Source of the DNA: Holothuria scabra
Taxonomy: Eukaryota; Echinodermata; Holothuroidea; Aspidochirotida; Holothuriidae
Assembly (NCBI GenBank): GCA_037179385.1
Contig: CM074179.1
Location: 68,777,806 to 68,841,805, forward strand
Direction of reading: 5' to 3'
DNA: 64,000 nt
In this document: positions 10,865-22,880 of the stretch, one piece after another
Position numbering within the stretch: the first letter of the stretch is position 1
Layout of the letters: each line of letters starts with the position of its first letter
Made by a program: the position numbers and the translations under genes
The notes under the pieces: model-generated
Told to the model about the DNA's origin: nothing
Seen by the model: only the letters and a program-made list of their open reading frames with translations
The model's database searches: none

Positions 10865-13480
10865 CCAATTATGGTTTTATACCTCACTTCCACCTGTTAA
10901 CCCCAAAGGCAAATATGTGGCTTATTGCACCAGGAAGTCTACTGGGAGAAGCCTCCAGACATAAGGGCAACCAATGACCCATTTTCTAAGCAGCAGTTGT
11001 TAGATAAAGTTTCCTCTAGGTTATACAGTGCGTGCATGGAAGCACTACTGTACCTCCAAGGTCAAACAGCAGTATGCCCTTATTACAGTTGTCTCTGTAA
11101 TTCCTGTGGTTCACCATGTATACATAGGAGTGTTTAATACTGTACACCTACGTGCATGCTGATGGCATGATGTGAACCATTGACTGCAAGAGTGGCGAAA
11201 TTGAACAGAATTTACCAAAAAATGTTAGGGGCCTTAGGTAGTAGTTTAAAGCTTCACACCATAACATTGTGATCCACTGTACAGTATGAAGCTGTGTACA
11301 TGTACAGTAGTTGAAGAAGGGATTGGATACTGTACTTACAAAGTGCAGTAGGCCCACTGTGGGGAGTCACAGTAATGTACAACATTTAAAGGGAGCATTA
11401 TTTAGCAATTGCTCAAGGGTTACTATGGGTTCAAATCTTAATCTTTTTTCATGCATATTGTACTTCCTTCAAAAAACTTGAAATATTTCAATGTTAATGG
11501 AAAAGTTATTTCCCATCAATTTTAAATTGCACAAACTGTAAAAGAAACTTTGTCACAAGCTAGGATGATTGAATATGTGGTGGCAAGTTGTCTTAAGCCT
11601 GTAGTTCCCAGTTCAATTAAATAAACATATGAATTACTGTAGCACATAGCAATGTCTCTGTCAGTGTGGTGGAGGTATAATTGCCATATGTTTTCTTTTA
11701 AGAATGTCACAAGCTACATTAATGAACTATTTGCCTTGTGCTGAATACTGTACTTGATGAAGTCGACTTTTGATCATTTCAACATCTGTACTGTAGCAGC
11801 AAAACATTTTTGCCAAATTTCAATAAAATTTCATTTAAGTTCAATCTGCCATCTGCTTTCCTTTTTTCTTTTTAGGCCCTATTGTTTACATAATATCACA
11901 CTCTAACAAAGTTGTTCTTCAACTTCATTTTGGCAGAAAGTCTTCCTGTGCTGTACAAGTTAAAACATTGCACAGCACAGGTATTGATGGTGGATTTTTA
12001 GGTGTAGGGTAACTTAAAGTTTAACTTGGCACCCTGAACAAGCACAATACAACATGCTGTAATCAAACAGATTTTAGCTCATTTCTCATGGCAAATGAAT
12101 GTACAGCACTGTACAGTACTGAAACTATCAGCCTACAGGATGTTGGTAATTTAACAATTCAACTGTTGATTGACCTACAAATTGCAATTGAAGGAAGTGT
12201 TACTAACTTCCCACAAAATTCCCATTAAATCTGTCTGTTCATGTAACATCACAAAATACTGTAACCAAGCTCGGCTATATTTATGGTATTCTTAGTCCTA
12301 CAATACAAATCATATAGGCCTATATTTGTAATACAGGTTGACAAAGTTTGGCTCTTTCAACCAGAGGTGGAGTGGATTGCATTAAAACTCACCCACAGTT
12401 CCACAAGGTTGGGGCACATAACATATGCACACTTTACCTGGGGCTGATCACTTATTAAATATGATGAGAATACGCCATCACTTTTAAGTGTGGTATGAAA
12501 TGAATTGCACTGTTTGTTTAGTTGTATAATAATACAATTGACACACTCCCATTAACTTTTTAGTTTTTCCCTAATTTTTGATGGTGTCTCCTGAAAAATT
12601 TGGTTCTTCCCGTTCCTTTTAAAAATGAAATTTTAGTGTGTCTCATGAAAGCATTTGCAGATCATACTGTAGGTGACATAAAAACTTGCTGTTAGTAGAC
12701 AATGACAGGGGACCCACCTTTTTTCATAGTCTTTCAATCAAATTTGTCATACCGATGTAACAAGTGGTGTCCACCTCCCATATAGGTATGTCACGTAGGT
12801 AATTTTAAGGTCACATGATTTCCCACTGAAATACCTTCACCACCAAACTCATTCTAAGAGTGGCAAATTACTACTTTAAACAAATAATCATAGCTGTAGA
12901 GTTGAGCTACTGTATGTATTTAAAAAATACCTATTACAGATGGAATTTTCATATGGTGTCCACATGTCAGATGTTACGTCGGTATAATAAAAATCCCAGA
13001 TTAGATGCATTTCCTATATTCTTCACACAAAGAATATAAGTGTATGGGTAACTGCCACAATCATATCCATGGATATTTAATCTGAAGCACTAAAATTGTG
13101 TACAGGGTAAGATGCAAGTATATTCATGGTGTCCAAATGTTGCATCTGTACAGTACTGAGTACTGTTACATGGGTACTACTATATGTACCTATTTTTCCA
13201 CAAAAAATTGATTTGGTGTCCCATTTTCTGCTTTTTTTTTGTGGAATATACACAGAAATAGTAGCTAAACAATTTTCTAACTCTGATCACATTGCCAAGG
13301 AAGATTGTGACTACTGCTTGCTAACCTGTTTGTAGTTGGGGTCCATACTGTAAGACAAGGTGTCTTCATTACAGTATGTACAGACTGTAGGTAATATTAG
13401 CACAGTATAATATACAGGTATGAGGAAAAATGAAATCAACATTGATAGCATTGTGTAACATATTATTTGTTGTATTAGGA
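10865..13480. other. Unassigned region rich in TACTGTA words
   Basis: No recognisable gene. From about 12580 to 13220 the phrase GGTGTCC recurs (near 12768, 12956, 13130, 13216), sometimes followed by CACATGTCAG and TTACGTCGG-like words. This suggests a decayed tandem or dispersed repeat with roughly 175-190 bp spacing. Confidence 0.35.
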
Positions 13481-13668
13481 AGTTCTTCATTGTTACTGTA
13501 CAGTTCTTCATTGCTACTGTACAGTTCTTCATTGTTCCTGTACAGTTCTTCATTGTTCCTGTACAGTTCTTCATTGTTACTGTACAGTTCTTCATTGCTA
13601 CTGTACAGTTCTTCATTGTTCCTGTACAGTTCTTCATTGTTACTGTACAGTTCTTCATTGCTACTTTC
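13481..13668. repeat. 21-bp minisatellite, nine units in three variants
   Basis: The unit is AGTTCTTCATTGNTNCTGTAC. The variable core reads TTAC (a), CTAC (b) or TTCC (c). The order is a b c c a b c a b. The array keeps frames open on both strands because 21 is a multiple of three, which gives artificial LYSSS-type and MKNCT-type repeat peptides. Confidence 0.9.
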
Positions 13669-14012
13669 TGTTTAGATGATAAAGTTAAAATGAGAATGAT
13701 GATGAGAATGTCTTTTACATGAAGTTCTAAAAAAGAATTATGATAGAAAAGGGATTTTTCTGTATAATTATTTGAAAAACTTGCCTCCAATGTGTTTATT
13801 TATGGGGTTTTATTTGTTTGTTTCATGAAGTGATTGACTCAAAATATCTTCATAAGCATTGCTACAGTGCTAATACTGCCACCTACTGTACATGTCAAGG
13901 CGTACTGTATTTTCTACAGATTTCTCGACCCAAACAACACCAAAATATAGTCCAAAGAGAAAGACATATTGCAAAATACAGTAGTACTGTCGAGTTTCAT
14001 TGATTTTTATAG
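13669..14012. other. Unassigned sequence
   Basis: Non-coding as far as can be seen, between the minisatellite and a LINE scrap. Confidence 0.3.
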
Positions 14013-14510
14013 ATGTTTTCATACTCCTATGGTTACAAAATTTGCAAAGTAATTGGTAGATTAAGACATTTGTTGCCAAAGGGTATTCTACGTACAATTT
14101 ACCGTACTCTTGTGTATCCTCATCTAATACTGTATATTGTTCTACAGTTTGGTCATGTACAAACTCCTCCTACTGTACCTTCACAAACTGGTTCTTTTGC
14201 GCAAGAGAGATGTTCACTATATTTCTTTATCCTTACCCGGTGACCACACCAGTGAGCTGTTTAAGTCTCTCAATCTGTTGGAACTGTTTGATATGATCAA
14301 CCTTCCTTAACATTGCCTCTTTCACCTATCGTTTCATGCACAGCCTTTTATCAAAATCATTTTCAGAATTCTTCACCAAAAAATTCTTCAGTCCACAACT
14401 ATTTACTTGTCAATTTCTTCTCCTGCATACTATTGTTACCCATACCTCATCCTCACAGTTGACCCTAAGCTAAAAAGCTACAGTTTAAAACTGTGGGACT
14501 CATTGTAATT
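14013..14510 (+). pseudogene. CR1/Jockey-type LINE ORF2 C-terminal relic
   Basis: The plus strand encodes a fragment typical of the region after the reverse-transcriptase core of CR1/Jockey LINEs: KVIGRLRHLLPKGILRTIYR followed by TLVYPHL. The frame then shifts, and a downstream frame continues LINE-like (ELFKSLNLLELFDMI). Stops and shifts show it is dead. Confidence 0.65.
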
Positions 14511-15620
14511 CCTTAATTGACAGGCCAAGAATAAATTCTTTTCGAAGAGGTTTCGACCATTACTACATAGGGGCCTAGCTTTGTACTAATTCTTCAGTAG
14601 TCTTGGTCAAGAGGTTATTACACCTTTCCTACCAGAACTCAAATAGAGGGTGGGCTTTAAATTGACTGTTTTGCAGATAAGTTACCTTCAGAAATAATGT
14701 CTTGGAGATTTTGGCAAATTAGGGGCGTTTACATATGTTAATGAGACAGGTTATAAACATGGATATTCATCACTTGACCAAACGCTGTCGGGGAATTCCC
14801 TGTGATCGGACTTGCGCCAAAGTATCGTACTGAATTTTTGAGACTCGGATTTGCAACATAATAATTAGTTTCTCAGTCGGTGGAGATAAACTAGTCAAAA
14901 TAATACCACCTGCAGTTTTGTGAAAACATTCTTGGAGACACTTAGCTATCTTTCAAAGAAATATTTCCTCAGTTTGAAATTGCTCTAACGTCAGCCTGTC
15001 TAGCCTTTATTAGTGTATTATGACTATTATCAATATCAGTGTTTGTAACCGTAGGCTAGTCAGTCATTGTACATGCATATGGCTGCTTTTCAATAACGTT
15101 TTCATGTTATTTCAATGAAGACTGCTAAAGCCTATGTGTAATATGTCCCAGGCTCCCAGCCTTTTTCAATACATCCCTAGTACTATAGTACTATGAGTGA
15201 GAAAGCCAACATTCATGCTTCATAACCGTAGCCTCAGTGCTGCACAGGATGACATCCACTGGCTGGGATGTTCAAAGCCTAGGAAAGGATCATGCAGATG
15301 ATAACCGAAGTCTCGAAGGTAAGTTCTAGAGAAGTATATATTTCATTGTAACAGCTAGTATTGTAGTATTAAATCAGGGGGGATCAGATGTTCCCAGGGT
15401 TCGATGATTAATGATTCAATTGTTTCAGTAAAAAGGTTTGTTTATTCCCGTTGTTCCCATTCAAACTTGCTCATTGTAAGACCTGGTCAGCCTGGGTTTA
15501 ATCTGTCAGTTGAAGAGAATCAGGGGAACCTTGAAGGAGGGTAAAATCACCCCTTTGAATAAAAAATAAGATAACATAATTTAACAGATTAAAGGGCAAA
15601 GGAGGGCTAAAGCCCCATAA
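14511..15620. other. Unassigned sequence
   Basis: Low-complexity and AT-rich with no recognisable gene. Confidence 0.3.
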
Positions 15621-15621
15621 G

Positions 15622-15705
15622 TATATGTAAGTAAGATGGAGTTTTACAGCCCAGTTTCCAACCAACTGGTTCAAGTAGGGTCGAGCCCACCATGGCCTTT
15701 TTTGA
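15622..15705 (-). repeat. SINE tail fragment, minus orientation
   Basis: GATGGAGTTTTACAGCCCAG, then TTTCCAACC, and TTCAAGTAGGGTCGAGC match the complement of the SINE tail seen at 30668-30740. The copy is truncated at the poly-T. Confidence 0.6.
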
Positions 15706-18700
15706 TTGGACTGTAGTCCTAACCCTAAAATCAAGAAGCTATACCCAGTGACTACCTAAACAACTGTAGTTTAATTCATATATTCTACCACAGACAATGA
15801 TGGAAGAAGAACTTGTCCAATATTGTTAATAAAGACAAAATATCAGTATCGTGGTTGAAGAGGACACCCATGTAGCAAATTGTTGGAATTTACATGAATA
15901 AATAGCCTTCAACCAACCCTTCAGGTAATATACATCTTTTATAGGTTAGGGACTTGAAGTAAGCCTTTGCCCCAGAACTAACCTATAACTTTGGCTACCA
16001 AGGGCAGCATAAATTTGGACTTGACCCAGGGCTTGTTAGTTAAAAATAAAAAATGTATTCAGATTATTGTAAACCTACTGCATATCTGCATTCTGCACAT
16101 ACTGTATAGTGTATAGGCTATGTATCATCTATTCATCTTGCTGATGTGGTTATTATACTGTCAAATAGTGAGACATTAACTTCTTTCATTTTCTCTCTTT
16201 GTACAGTACCCAAATCTGTGAGCCATTGAATGCACATCTTCAAGTAGTAGCTACTGCAGTAGAGCCATGAACACTTACCAGAACAGCAGGCACTAGAGAA
16301 GTAAAATCTTTCTTCCACACAAGTGGCACCAGTCAATTGGGTGATGTATAGACAAAGTTGGATCAAGTGATGGTCTGGTTTTAGTCGGGCAAAACTGGGG
16401 TAAATGACCTTCTTTAAAGACCTGTTCTAATTGATCCCAATCATTGAAGTGCCACAAACATTTGCACAAAGTGGTACTTCATGCAGTTTATTAGCCTGCA
16501 TGATGTGTTTACTGTTAAACTTCCTGAAGAAAGGGCAACTGCAGTGCTCTACAGTAATTCAGAACTCACATCTTGAACACGAGTAGAAGTTGGTGAATTG
16601 ACTGATATACATACTGTATCACTGCCCAGGATGAAGTGAAAAGTTGGGGTGCGTACATACCTCAACAGTCAACAGGTATGAAAAATGTCAACGAGAACAT
16701 TGTAAGAAATATTGACAGGAGGAGATGCTTCCAACCTTAGCTCAACAAACTGAACAGTATGTGTAGCTGTAGTAATGTGCGCTTCACTGTAAAATAACAA
16801 GTTCATATGGTCATGTAGGGATGTTATACTAGTGAAATATCTCAAGGAATTGGGCAATTGTTGTGAAGTCTACTGTTTTTCTGGAGACAGAACTATTAAG
16901 CTTTTAATGTTATTGAGCTAGTAATTGAAAGCTCTGATATTCTGAATAGAATAATGCTGTGTACACTTCATATTCTGAAGATAAAACCTTGGAGACATGA
17001 AATGAAAAAAATTAGCTACAGCCTTGTCACAGAAACACCATTACACATGAAGATGTTTTGCCAGTATGTGACAAATTGTTGGTAACATGCCAGACAGATG
17101 TGTTTGTAAATTGTTATTGATTTGGCTTCACTGGTTTGGAGCTGTTACTTGATTGACTTAGAAAGTGCAAACCCTTAGCAGCATGTCTTGTGGGTTGGAA
17201 AAGTCAAGCCATATGAAGGGATGAAGGGTAAAGGGGCACTGGTGCACTGATCTTGAAGTATATAGAGCACCTGACATATACAACAATTCCTTGTTTTGGA
17301 ATATACGTATGCAGTTGTAAGTCATATAAACAGTACATTGCAACAAAGCCATTTTTGAGCCAGATGCATCCAGTTATCTTGTCCTTTTTTGTTACTGAAG
17401 AAAATGTCATGCATTGAGAGATCAACATCTTTATGATGTGATGTGAATTGTACAAACTAACTCTACACTGAAAACCTGGCTGACTAAACTTTACAGTAGG
17501 ACAGATGAGTATAGGCACCCAGCAGTGTAAGAATACCGTCAACTTGATGATCATGTGGTACAGTACAAGTGTCAGAGAGTGAGACATTGTGGGAAAACCT
17601 TTCTTGACCTCCTTTAATAATTTGACATTTAAAATGGATTTTCTCAGTTCAATTCGTATACAATACTGTATAGTGGCATGTGTACTAAATGCATTGCAAC
17701 TACATTAACTTACAGCCTACAGGCTTACTTGCAGCTTTTTTTAAAATATGTTTGATTGTTGAAATGTTGTAGTATTCAGACAAGTAGCAGTTTTCTTTCT
17801 ATTTTCCTTATTAGCACAGTCTGTTCATTTTCTTCTTTGGTTTCTATTCCTGATACTCGCAGGTTACATAGCTTTGATCAACAACCTGTTCATTTTTTTC
17901 TTTTCCTTTTTTCTTCTCTGATGGTTCATATCACATATGGCAATCTTTTGAATGTAGCCTAATTTGGTCGATTAGAAGTGTACATAAGAAATATATTCAA
18001 CTGAAATAAAAAACAATGTGATTTGTCTCACTGTATCCCCAAGTTGGATCATACCTATGGTAAGTACTGAGAGGGGTGGATTCAGTCCTTCACTTTTAGA
18101 CCTAAAAGGAAGCACAGGAAAGAAATCATTACAAGGATGAATTTGGAAGTCTAAGTGTGAAATACAGTTGCACTTTGTTCTTTAGCCTTCCCCACCCTAT
18201 TCTCCAAAACTACACCTGCCTATAGTTAACATTCAAGACAGTAGTACCCCACATTCCATTCAAGGTGAAATTGCTTGAGGCCACTGATATTTTGACACAC
18301 ACTCAGTTGCCAGTGTGTGTGATATTGAGCACTTGCTAGTGAAAAGAACAAAACAGCTTGGTTTTCAATGTTGCACTTTCTCCTCAAGCAATATCCATAA
18401 TGTTTTCATGGCAGTCAAAACTACTGGTCAGAAATGCAGTCCAGCTACCATTCAGACTGCCTTGAGAACCATAGAAACTTTTGTCATATGTAATGAGGGT
18501 TAGGATTAAAGCCCCTGCAAAATTTCACACCCATTAGATAAAGGTAACTACCGTGATACACTTCGGAATGTTTCACCTCTGATTTTTTTTTTTTGGCCCC
18601 ATAGATCTATACTAAGTCCCCCAACTTTGAACAGTAGGCCTATGTCCAGGGAGTGTGGCCTGGCCAAGTCAGATAAAAAACTCATGTCTATGTACATTGA

Positions 18701-19145
18701 ACTCATGATGAAGGGTACCAAGCCACAATGACACCATTAGATCAGACTTGGCTCGTAAAAAAGTTATCCACTGTTCAGAAAAACAGGCACTGGTAACCTA
18801 GGACCATGGTATTTCAAGGGCACCCCCACACTCCAGCCCCAATTAAATTGGTTCGGCACCATAAATTTTAATGTCTTAATTCTATAATCTTGCACAATGA
18901 CCCCCTCCTTGGGTAAGTTCTTTATGTGCATAGGATTCAACAGCAATTCTGATACAGACCTACATTTAGTGAACATGCGAAGCCAGGCCGGCCACCCCAC
19001 TGCCTGTTAAATTGATGATGGGATGAACTTCTAAACCTAATTTGATTGTAAGGACGTCTCGCGGTGTTCGGTGTTTGAGCCGGTTTTTAATTGTACCCTT
19101 CCCATACTGTAGCAGTGATGCCTCTTCATGTGAATGGAAATTAGC
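15706..19145. other. Unassigned 3.4-kb region
   Basis: Several short open frames (16133-16366, 17204-17587, 18315-18503) show no domain and no paired splice sites. GGTCTGGTTTTAGTCGG near 16371 recurs with small changes near 36371, so a shared repeat is present. Confidence 0.3.
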
Positions 19146-19430
19146 TGCAACCCAGGTAACATATGGAACCCTTATGGGTCCCATATTTTTTGGCACATAT
19201 GAGGCTCATGTGATTTTGAACCCAGGATTAGGAAGAAGCCCATATGGGCTAGCCTGGCCACATATGACACCCATATGGGATATTTCTGGGGCCCGCAGCG
19301 ACCATGTAAAGGCTATTGATGTGTGGGGATATGGGCCAGACATATTCCGCAAGTGGACTACTGGGCCAAATGGGGCTCTTACTAATTAAATCTTGGTGCA
19401 AAATTAAATGGGCCCCATTTGGGGCCACAA
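19146..19430. repeat. CCCATATGGG-rich repeat
   Basis: Palindromic CCCATATGGG or near-copies occur near 19177, 19238, 19271 and 19328, mixed with GGGCC blocks. Open frames on both strands here arise from the repeat and are not supported as genes. Confidence 0.45.
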
Positions 19431-20709
19431 GCAAATTTTTAAGTGGGCAGCCAATCACCAAAGCGGCCCAATAAGTATAACGATATATAGCAATGTACTG
19501 TAAGGCAGCCAAAAATGCTTACGGCAGAAAAAGTGGGGGAGCCCCCTAGTACACGTCTCCTTGGTCCCTGCATATGAGTTTAGGCACATGGAACTCATCA
19601 AGGGTTTGCTACCTGGGAAGCCTGCCCAGCTGAACCTGCCTGTTACATGACCAATTTCCCAAACTGAAATTGAACTCCCCATACCCCTCCCGTGTTCCCT
19701 CCCATGCACCCATCCTCCTGTGTACAATTGTTCTGTTGGCTCAGTAAAGGCTTATCTCGTTCTTATCCAGGCTGACAGGATTTGCCCTTTATTTTATCTC
19801 TCCCTATCATTGGAGGAAAAGGTTCATTTTGCACCATATAACTAACCAGCCAATAAACCCTGGTAGCAAGCAAATTCCTCAGAGTTCACTATCGGTAACA
19901 TTCATCACACTCATTTTACATTATACAGTATAGTAATATAATACAGTGGATACGTACATTGACTAGCGGCTACATTGTACAGAGATTGTAAACAGCCCAA
20001 CATTTGTTGTTGCAGTACATTACTGTGCTGTACGTGTATATTACTGCCCTGTATATATTACACAATATAAGCAACGTAATTTGGTCGTGACAGAGGCCAG
20101 TCAATATAGATGCAAATTCATATCTTTGTGTCACATGCCCTAAGTCTCGATTTCTGGTTGGGTCCCTTCACTTTTGAAGGGAAAATGCTCAGAAAACAAA
20201 GTTTAAGTTAAAACTGCCTTGCCAAAATCTCCAAGACCGTAATACAGAGCTGAGAATTTTTGAAGGTGATAGAGGGCGTACTCAAAAAAGTAGCAGATGT
20301 TGTAGTACTGTACAACTAGTATTATGGTCTTGACCAAGACTAATTCTTCAGTAGTCTTCATCACCATTTTTATATGCAAGGTTTTTTATAAGGATATAAC
20401 TTCATGGTTGACTGATGATATTGTTCAAGTGCATGCATTGCATATCTTTGTCACTATGCACAGTTTGTCTGTGGGAAGCCTTGGGATTTCATGGGTGCGA
20501 GGAGGCCGGGTTGGTAAGTGGGTTTTTGTGAGGGTAAGTTCTGGTCTTGTAATCTTAGTCATCACTTTTCCTTTTAGTCTATTGAATTTTCTGTCTTTTT
20601 TTCTCTTATACTCTTTTTCTTTATGCTTATTTGTGTTTGTAATACAGCTACTCTAGGTAACATGCTTTTGTTGTGTTGGGGAGCAGAACTCTCGACAAGC
20701 CCCTCAGAG
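19431..20709. other. Unassigned sequence
   Basis: No recognisable gene. Near 20330 the phrase GTCTTGACCAAGACTAATTC recurs in inverted form at 14590-14610 (AATTCTTCAGTAGTCTTGG), pointing to a dispersed repeat. Confidence 0.3.
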
Positions 20710-21030
20710 TTAAAGGGGCCACTTCCCTCACCCCAAACAGTACTAATTCTCCTAACCTTTGTAACCTTTGTACTTAAGCCCCTCCCACAATTGTCTGAAA
20801 TTCATGCTAATTAAGATACAATCTCAGTTTATTGCTTCCAGATGGGTAAAGAAAAACTCAATTTATATAATCAAAACACTCTCAGTACCGTTCATACTGT
20901 GTACAGGTAATAAAAGCTTTGGTACTCTGCATTGTTTGAATTAGCTGTCTATCAAATGGCTGAGCCAATTGAGAATTTCGGTACCCCAGTACCAAAGTTA
21001 TAGTTTGGGGTGAGAGGTTTGGCCCTTTAA
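20710..21030 (-). mobile_element. MITE-A copy 3, full length with TTAA at both ends
   Basis: 321 bp from TTAAAGGGGCCACTTCCCTC to GAGGTTTGGCCCTTTAA. The interior is the reverse complement of copy 2 (7019-7328). The TTAA at each end could be a target duplication or part of the TIR. Confidence 0.75.
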
Positions 21031-21190
21031 TTTCTTCCAGGATCTACTCCAGTGCTATGTAGGCCTATGTATTCATTACTTTTGTGTATCCATACATTTT
21101 GATGATATAGACAAACACATTCCAAAACGAATGAAAGTGATGGACTCAGTCCTGGTTAGCTCAGTATAGCCTACATGATATACAGTTTAA

Positions 21191-21434
21191 TGGTTGGTTC
21201 AAAGTTTGAACAGGTTCTAAGTTCGAACACCTCATTTAAAACCATTCAGTTATCAGCCATATGACAGTAGCCTAGCTATTTTCTTCAGTTAATTAAAATA
21301 CTGTACACTTAATAGATAATTGTGTCTCGATATGTTATGGTAAAACTGACACTTATTTTGAATTGATCAGTGAATAAATATGCATTTAAATTAGGTGTTC
21401 GAATTTAGAACCTGTTTGAACTTTGAACCAACCA
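21191..21434. mobile_element. 244-bp MITE with ~48-bp inverted repeats
   Basis: The left arm begins TGGTTGGTTCAAAGTTTGAA and runs CAGGTTCTAAGTTCGAACACC. The right arm is its inverse (GGTGTTCGAATTTAGAACCTG, then TTTGAACTTTGAACCAACCA) with only a few differences. No coding capacity and no clear target duplication. Confidence 0.75.
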
Positions 21435-22395
21435 CCATACAAGCTGACACTGGAAGTGCCGATGGACAGATCTATCTAGGCCTACTGTCCTGTACACAGT
21501 GGTATATTAATTATTATTACCAATAGCCTAGCGTTACACTACAGTATTTTGTGGGGCTACGAACGTTACAAAAATTACCAATTACCTCAAAACTCTTTCC
21601 AAATCACATAGATTTCTCCAAAATACTTCCTTCTCATCCCCCTAAAGTTGCTAATGAAAAGAAGCTTTTTAATAGATTTTCCAAAATGTAGTTAATGGGA
21701 AAATTTTTCTCACTCCGACTGACTTGTGTTGGTACGCTCCTAGGCACAATGTCTTCGTACAGTATTTGGTTGCTGCTCACTGTATGTAACGTGTACATAC
21801 CGGTTTCACGAATATAGGGTGCATGCTTCTCTGTGCAGACCATAGAGCAGGATCAGGTGGCGCTAGATAATTTTTTTAGATCAGTGCGTTGCGGCAGATT
21901 GTTGGGAATGATACAGTATGTTGCAAATTGTTTTTGTTTTCGAAAATCGGTCGTACAATGGAGGAAACAATCATTTTTTACATATGAGGACCACTCTAAA
22001 AATAAATCAAAACGGTGTGTAAGTTTAGGTGATTTCTTTTCATTCTTTTGGCAATTCCTGCCAATTATATACCCACTGCCTCAAAAGCTTTTGGCTTGCG
22101 ATTCTTATCTTATATGTATTTTGTGGGTTACTGCTAGAAAAGTTAAATGATTGGATGCAACCTAGTGATGTATCTGAACGCAAATTTAATCTTATTTTCC
22201 TATAAAATTTATTTCTTGAATATTTATGACTAAAATTAATGCAAATTAGAAATCTGTAAAATGTAAAGGATGGTTGTTTCTTAATGAATTTTGCAAACTG
22301 CTAAGTCTCGAATATTTACCTTCACCAAGGAAATGACTAGGCCTAAGTGAATCAAGCTAAATGCTCGACACGCTACATTACATTTGGGGTAAGTG
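21435..22395. other. Unassigned sequence
   Basis: The open frame at 21833-22150 has no recognisable domain. Nothing else was assigned. Confidence 0.3.
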
Positions 22396-22399
22396 GTGG

Positions 22400-22880
22400 G
22401 TGGAGATGGCTCGGTGATTTGAGCGTACTGCCTTGCATAATAAAGGTCCCCGGATCAAATCCCGGTGGAACCACTTGGAAATTTTCCGGGGTCTAAAAAT
22501 TAGCTTGTTCAGCATAGCTGTTCACAGTGATGCTGAGGGGGTTTAAAATTGGTGAATTACAAAATTGGGTATTTGGCTGTCCGTTTCAGGAAGTTGTCCG
22601 TTTCAGGAAGTTGTCCGACTCAGGAAGTTGTCCGCTTGCTCAGTTCAGCTGTTGAGCAGTGGTGCAGAGCAAGTATAACCTCCACCCCCTCCAGCCTTTG
22701 GGAAAGTGGCTAAAGACTGGGGATACGCTCACGTCCGTCGGATGTTAAATGGCGGTCCCGAGAGCAGGATTGGGAGCTATTAGTACACGCCTGCCTCGTT
22801 ACCTCTGAGCACTAGTCGAAACGGTGAAGGCGAAGTTCGCCGGAGTTCATCCACACTCACTCTGGCATTGGATCTTCGAA
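22400..22880 (+). repeat. Second SINE-like family with tRNA-like head
   Basis: The head has TGGCTCGGTGATTTGAGCG (A-box region) and CCCCGGATCAAATCCCGG (B-box/T-arm region). A long body follows that includes GATGTTAAATGGCGGTCCCG. A 20-bp unit, TTGTCCGTTTCAGGAAG(+3), is repeated three times at about 22575-22635. The full length is larger than a simple SINE, so composite structure is possible. Confidence 0.5.

Noticed and set aside
13481..13668. CRISPR-like array
   Set aside because: Units are contiguous with no unique spacers, and the DNA is eukaryotic. It is a minisatellite.
13311..13790. Repetitive open frames on both strands across the minisatellite
   Set aside because: They exist only because the 21-bp unit is a multiple of three and stop-free. 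There is no start context, domain or composition typical of a gene.
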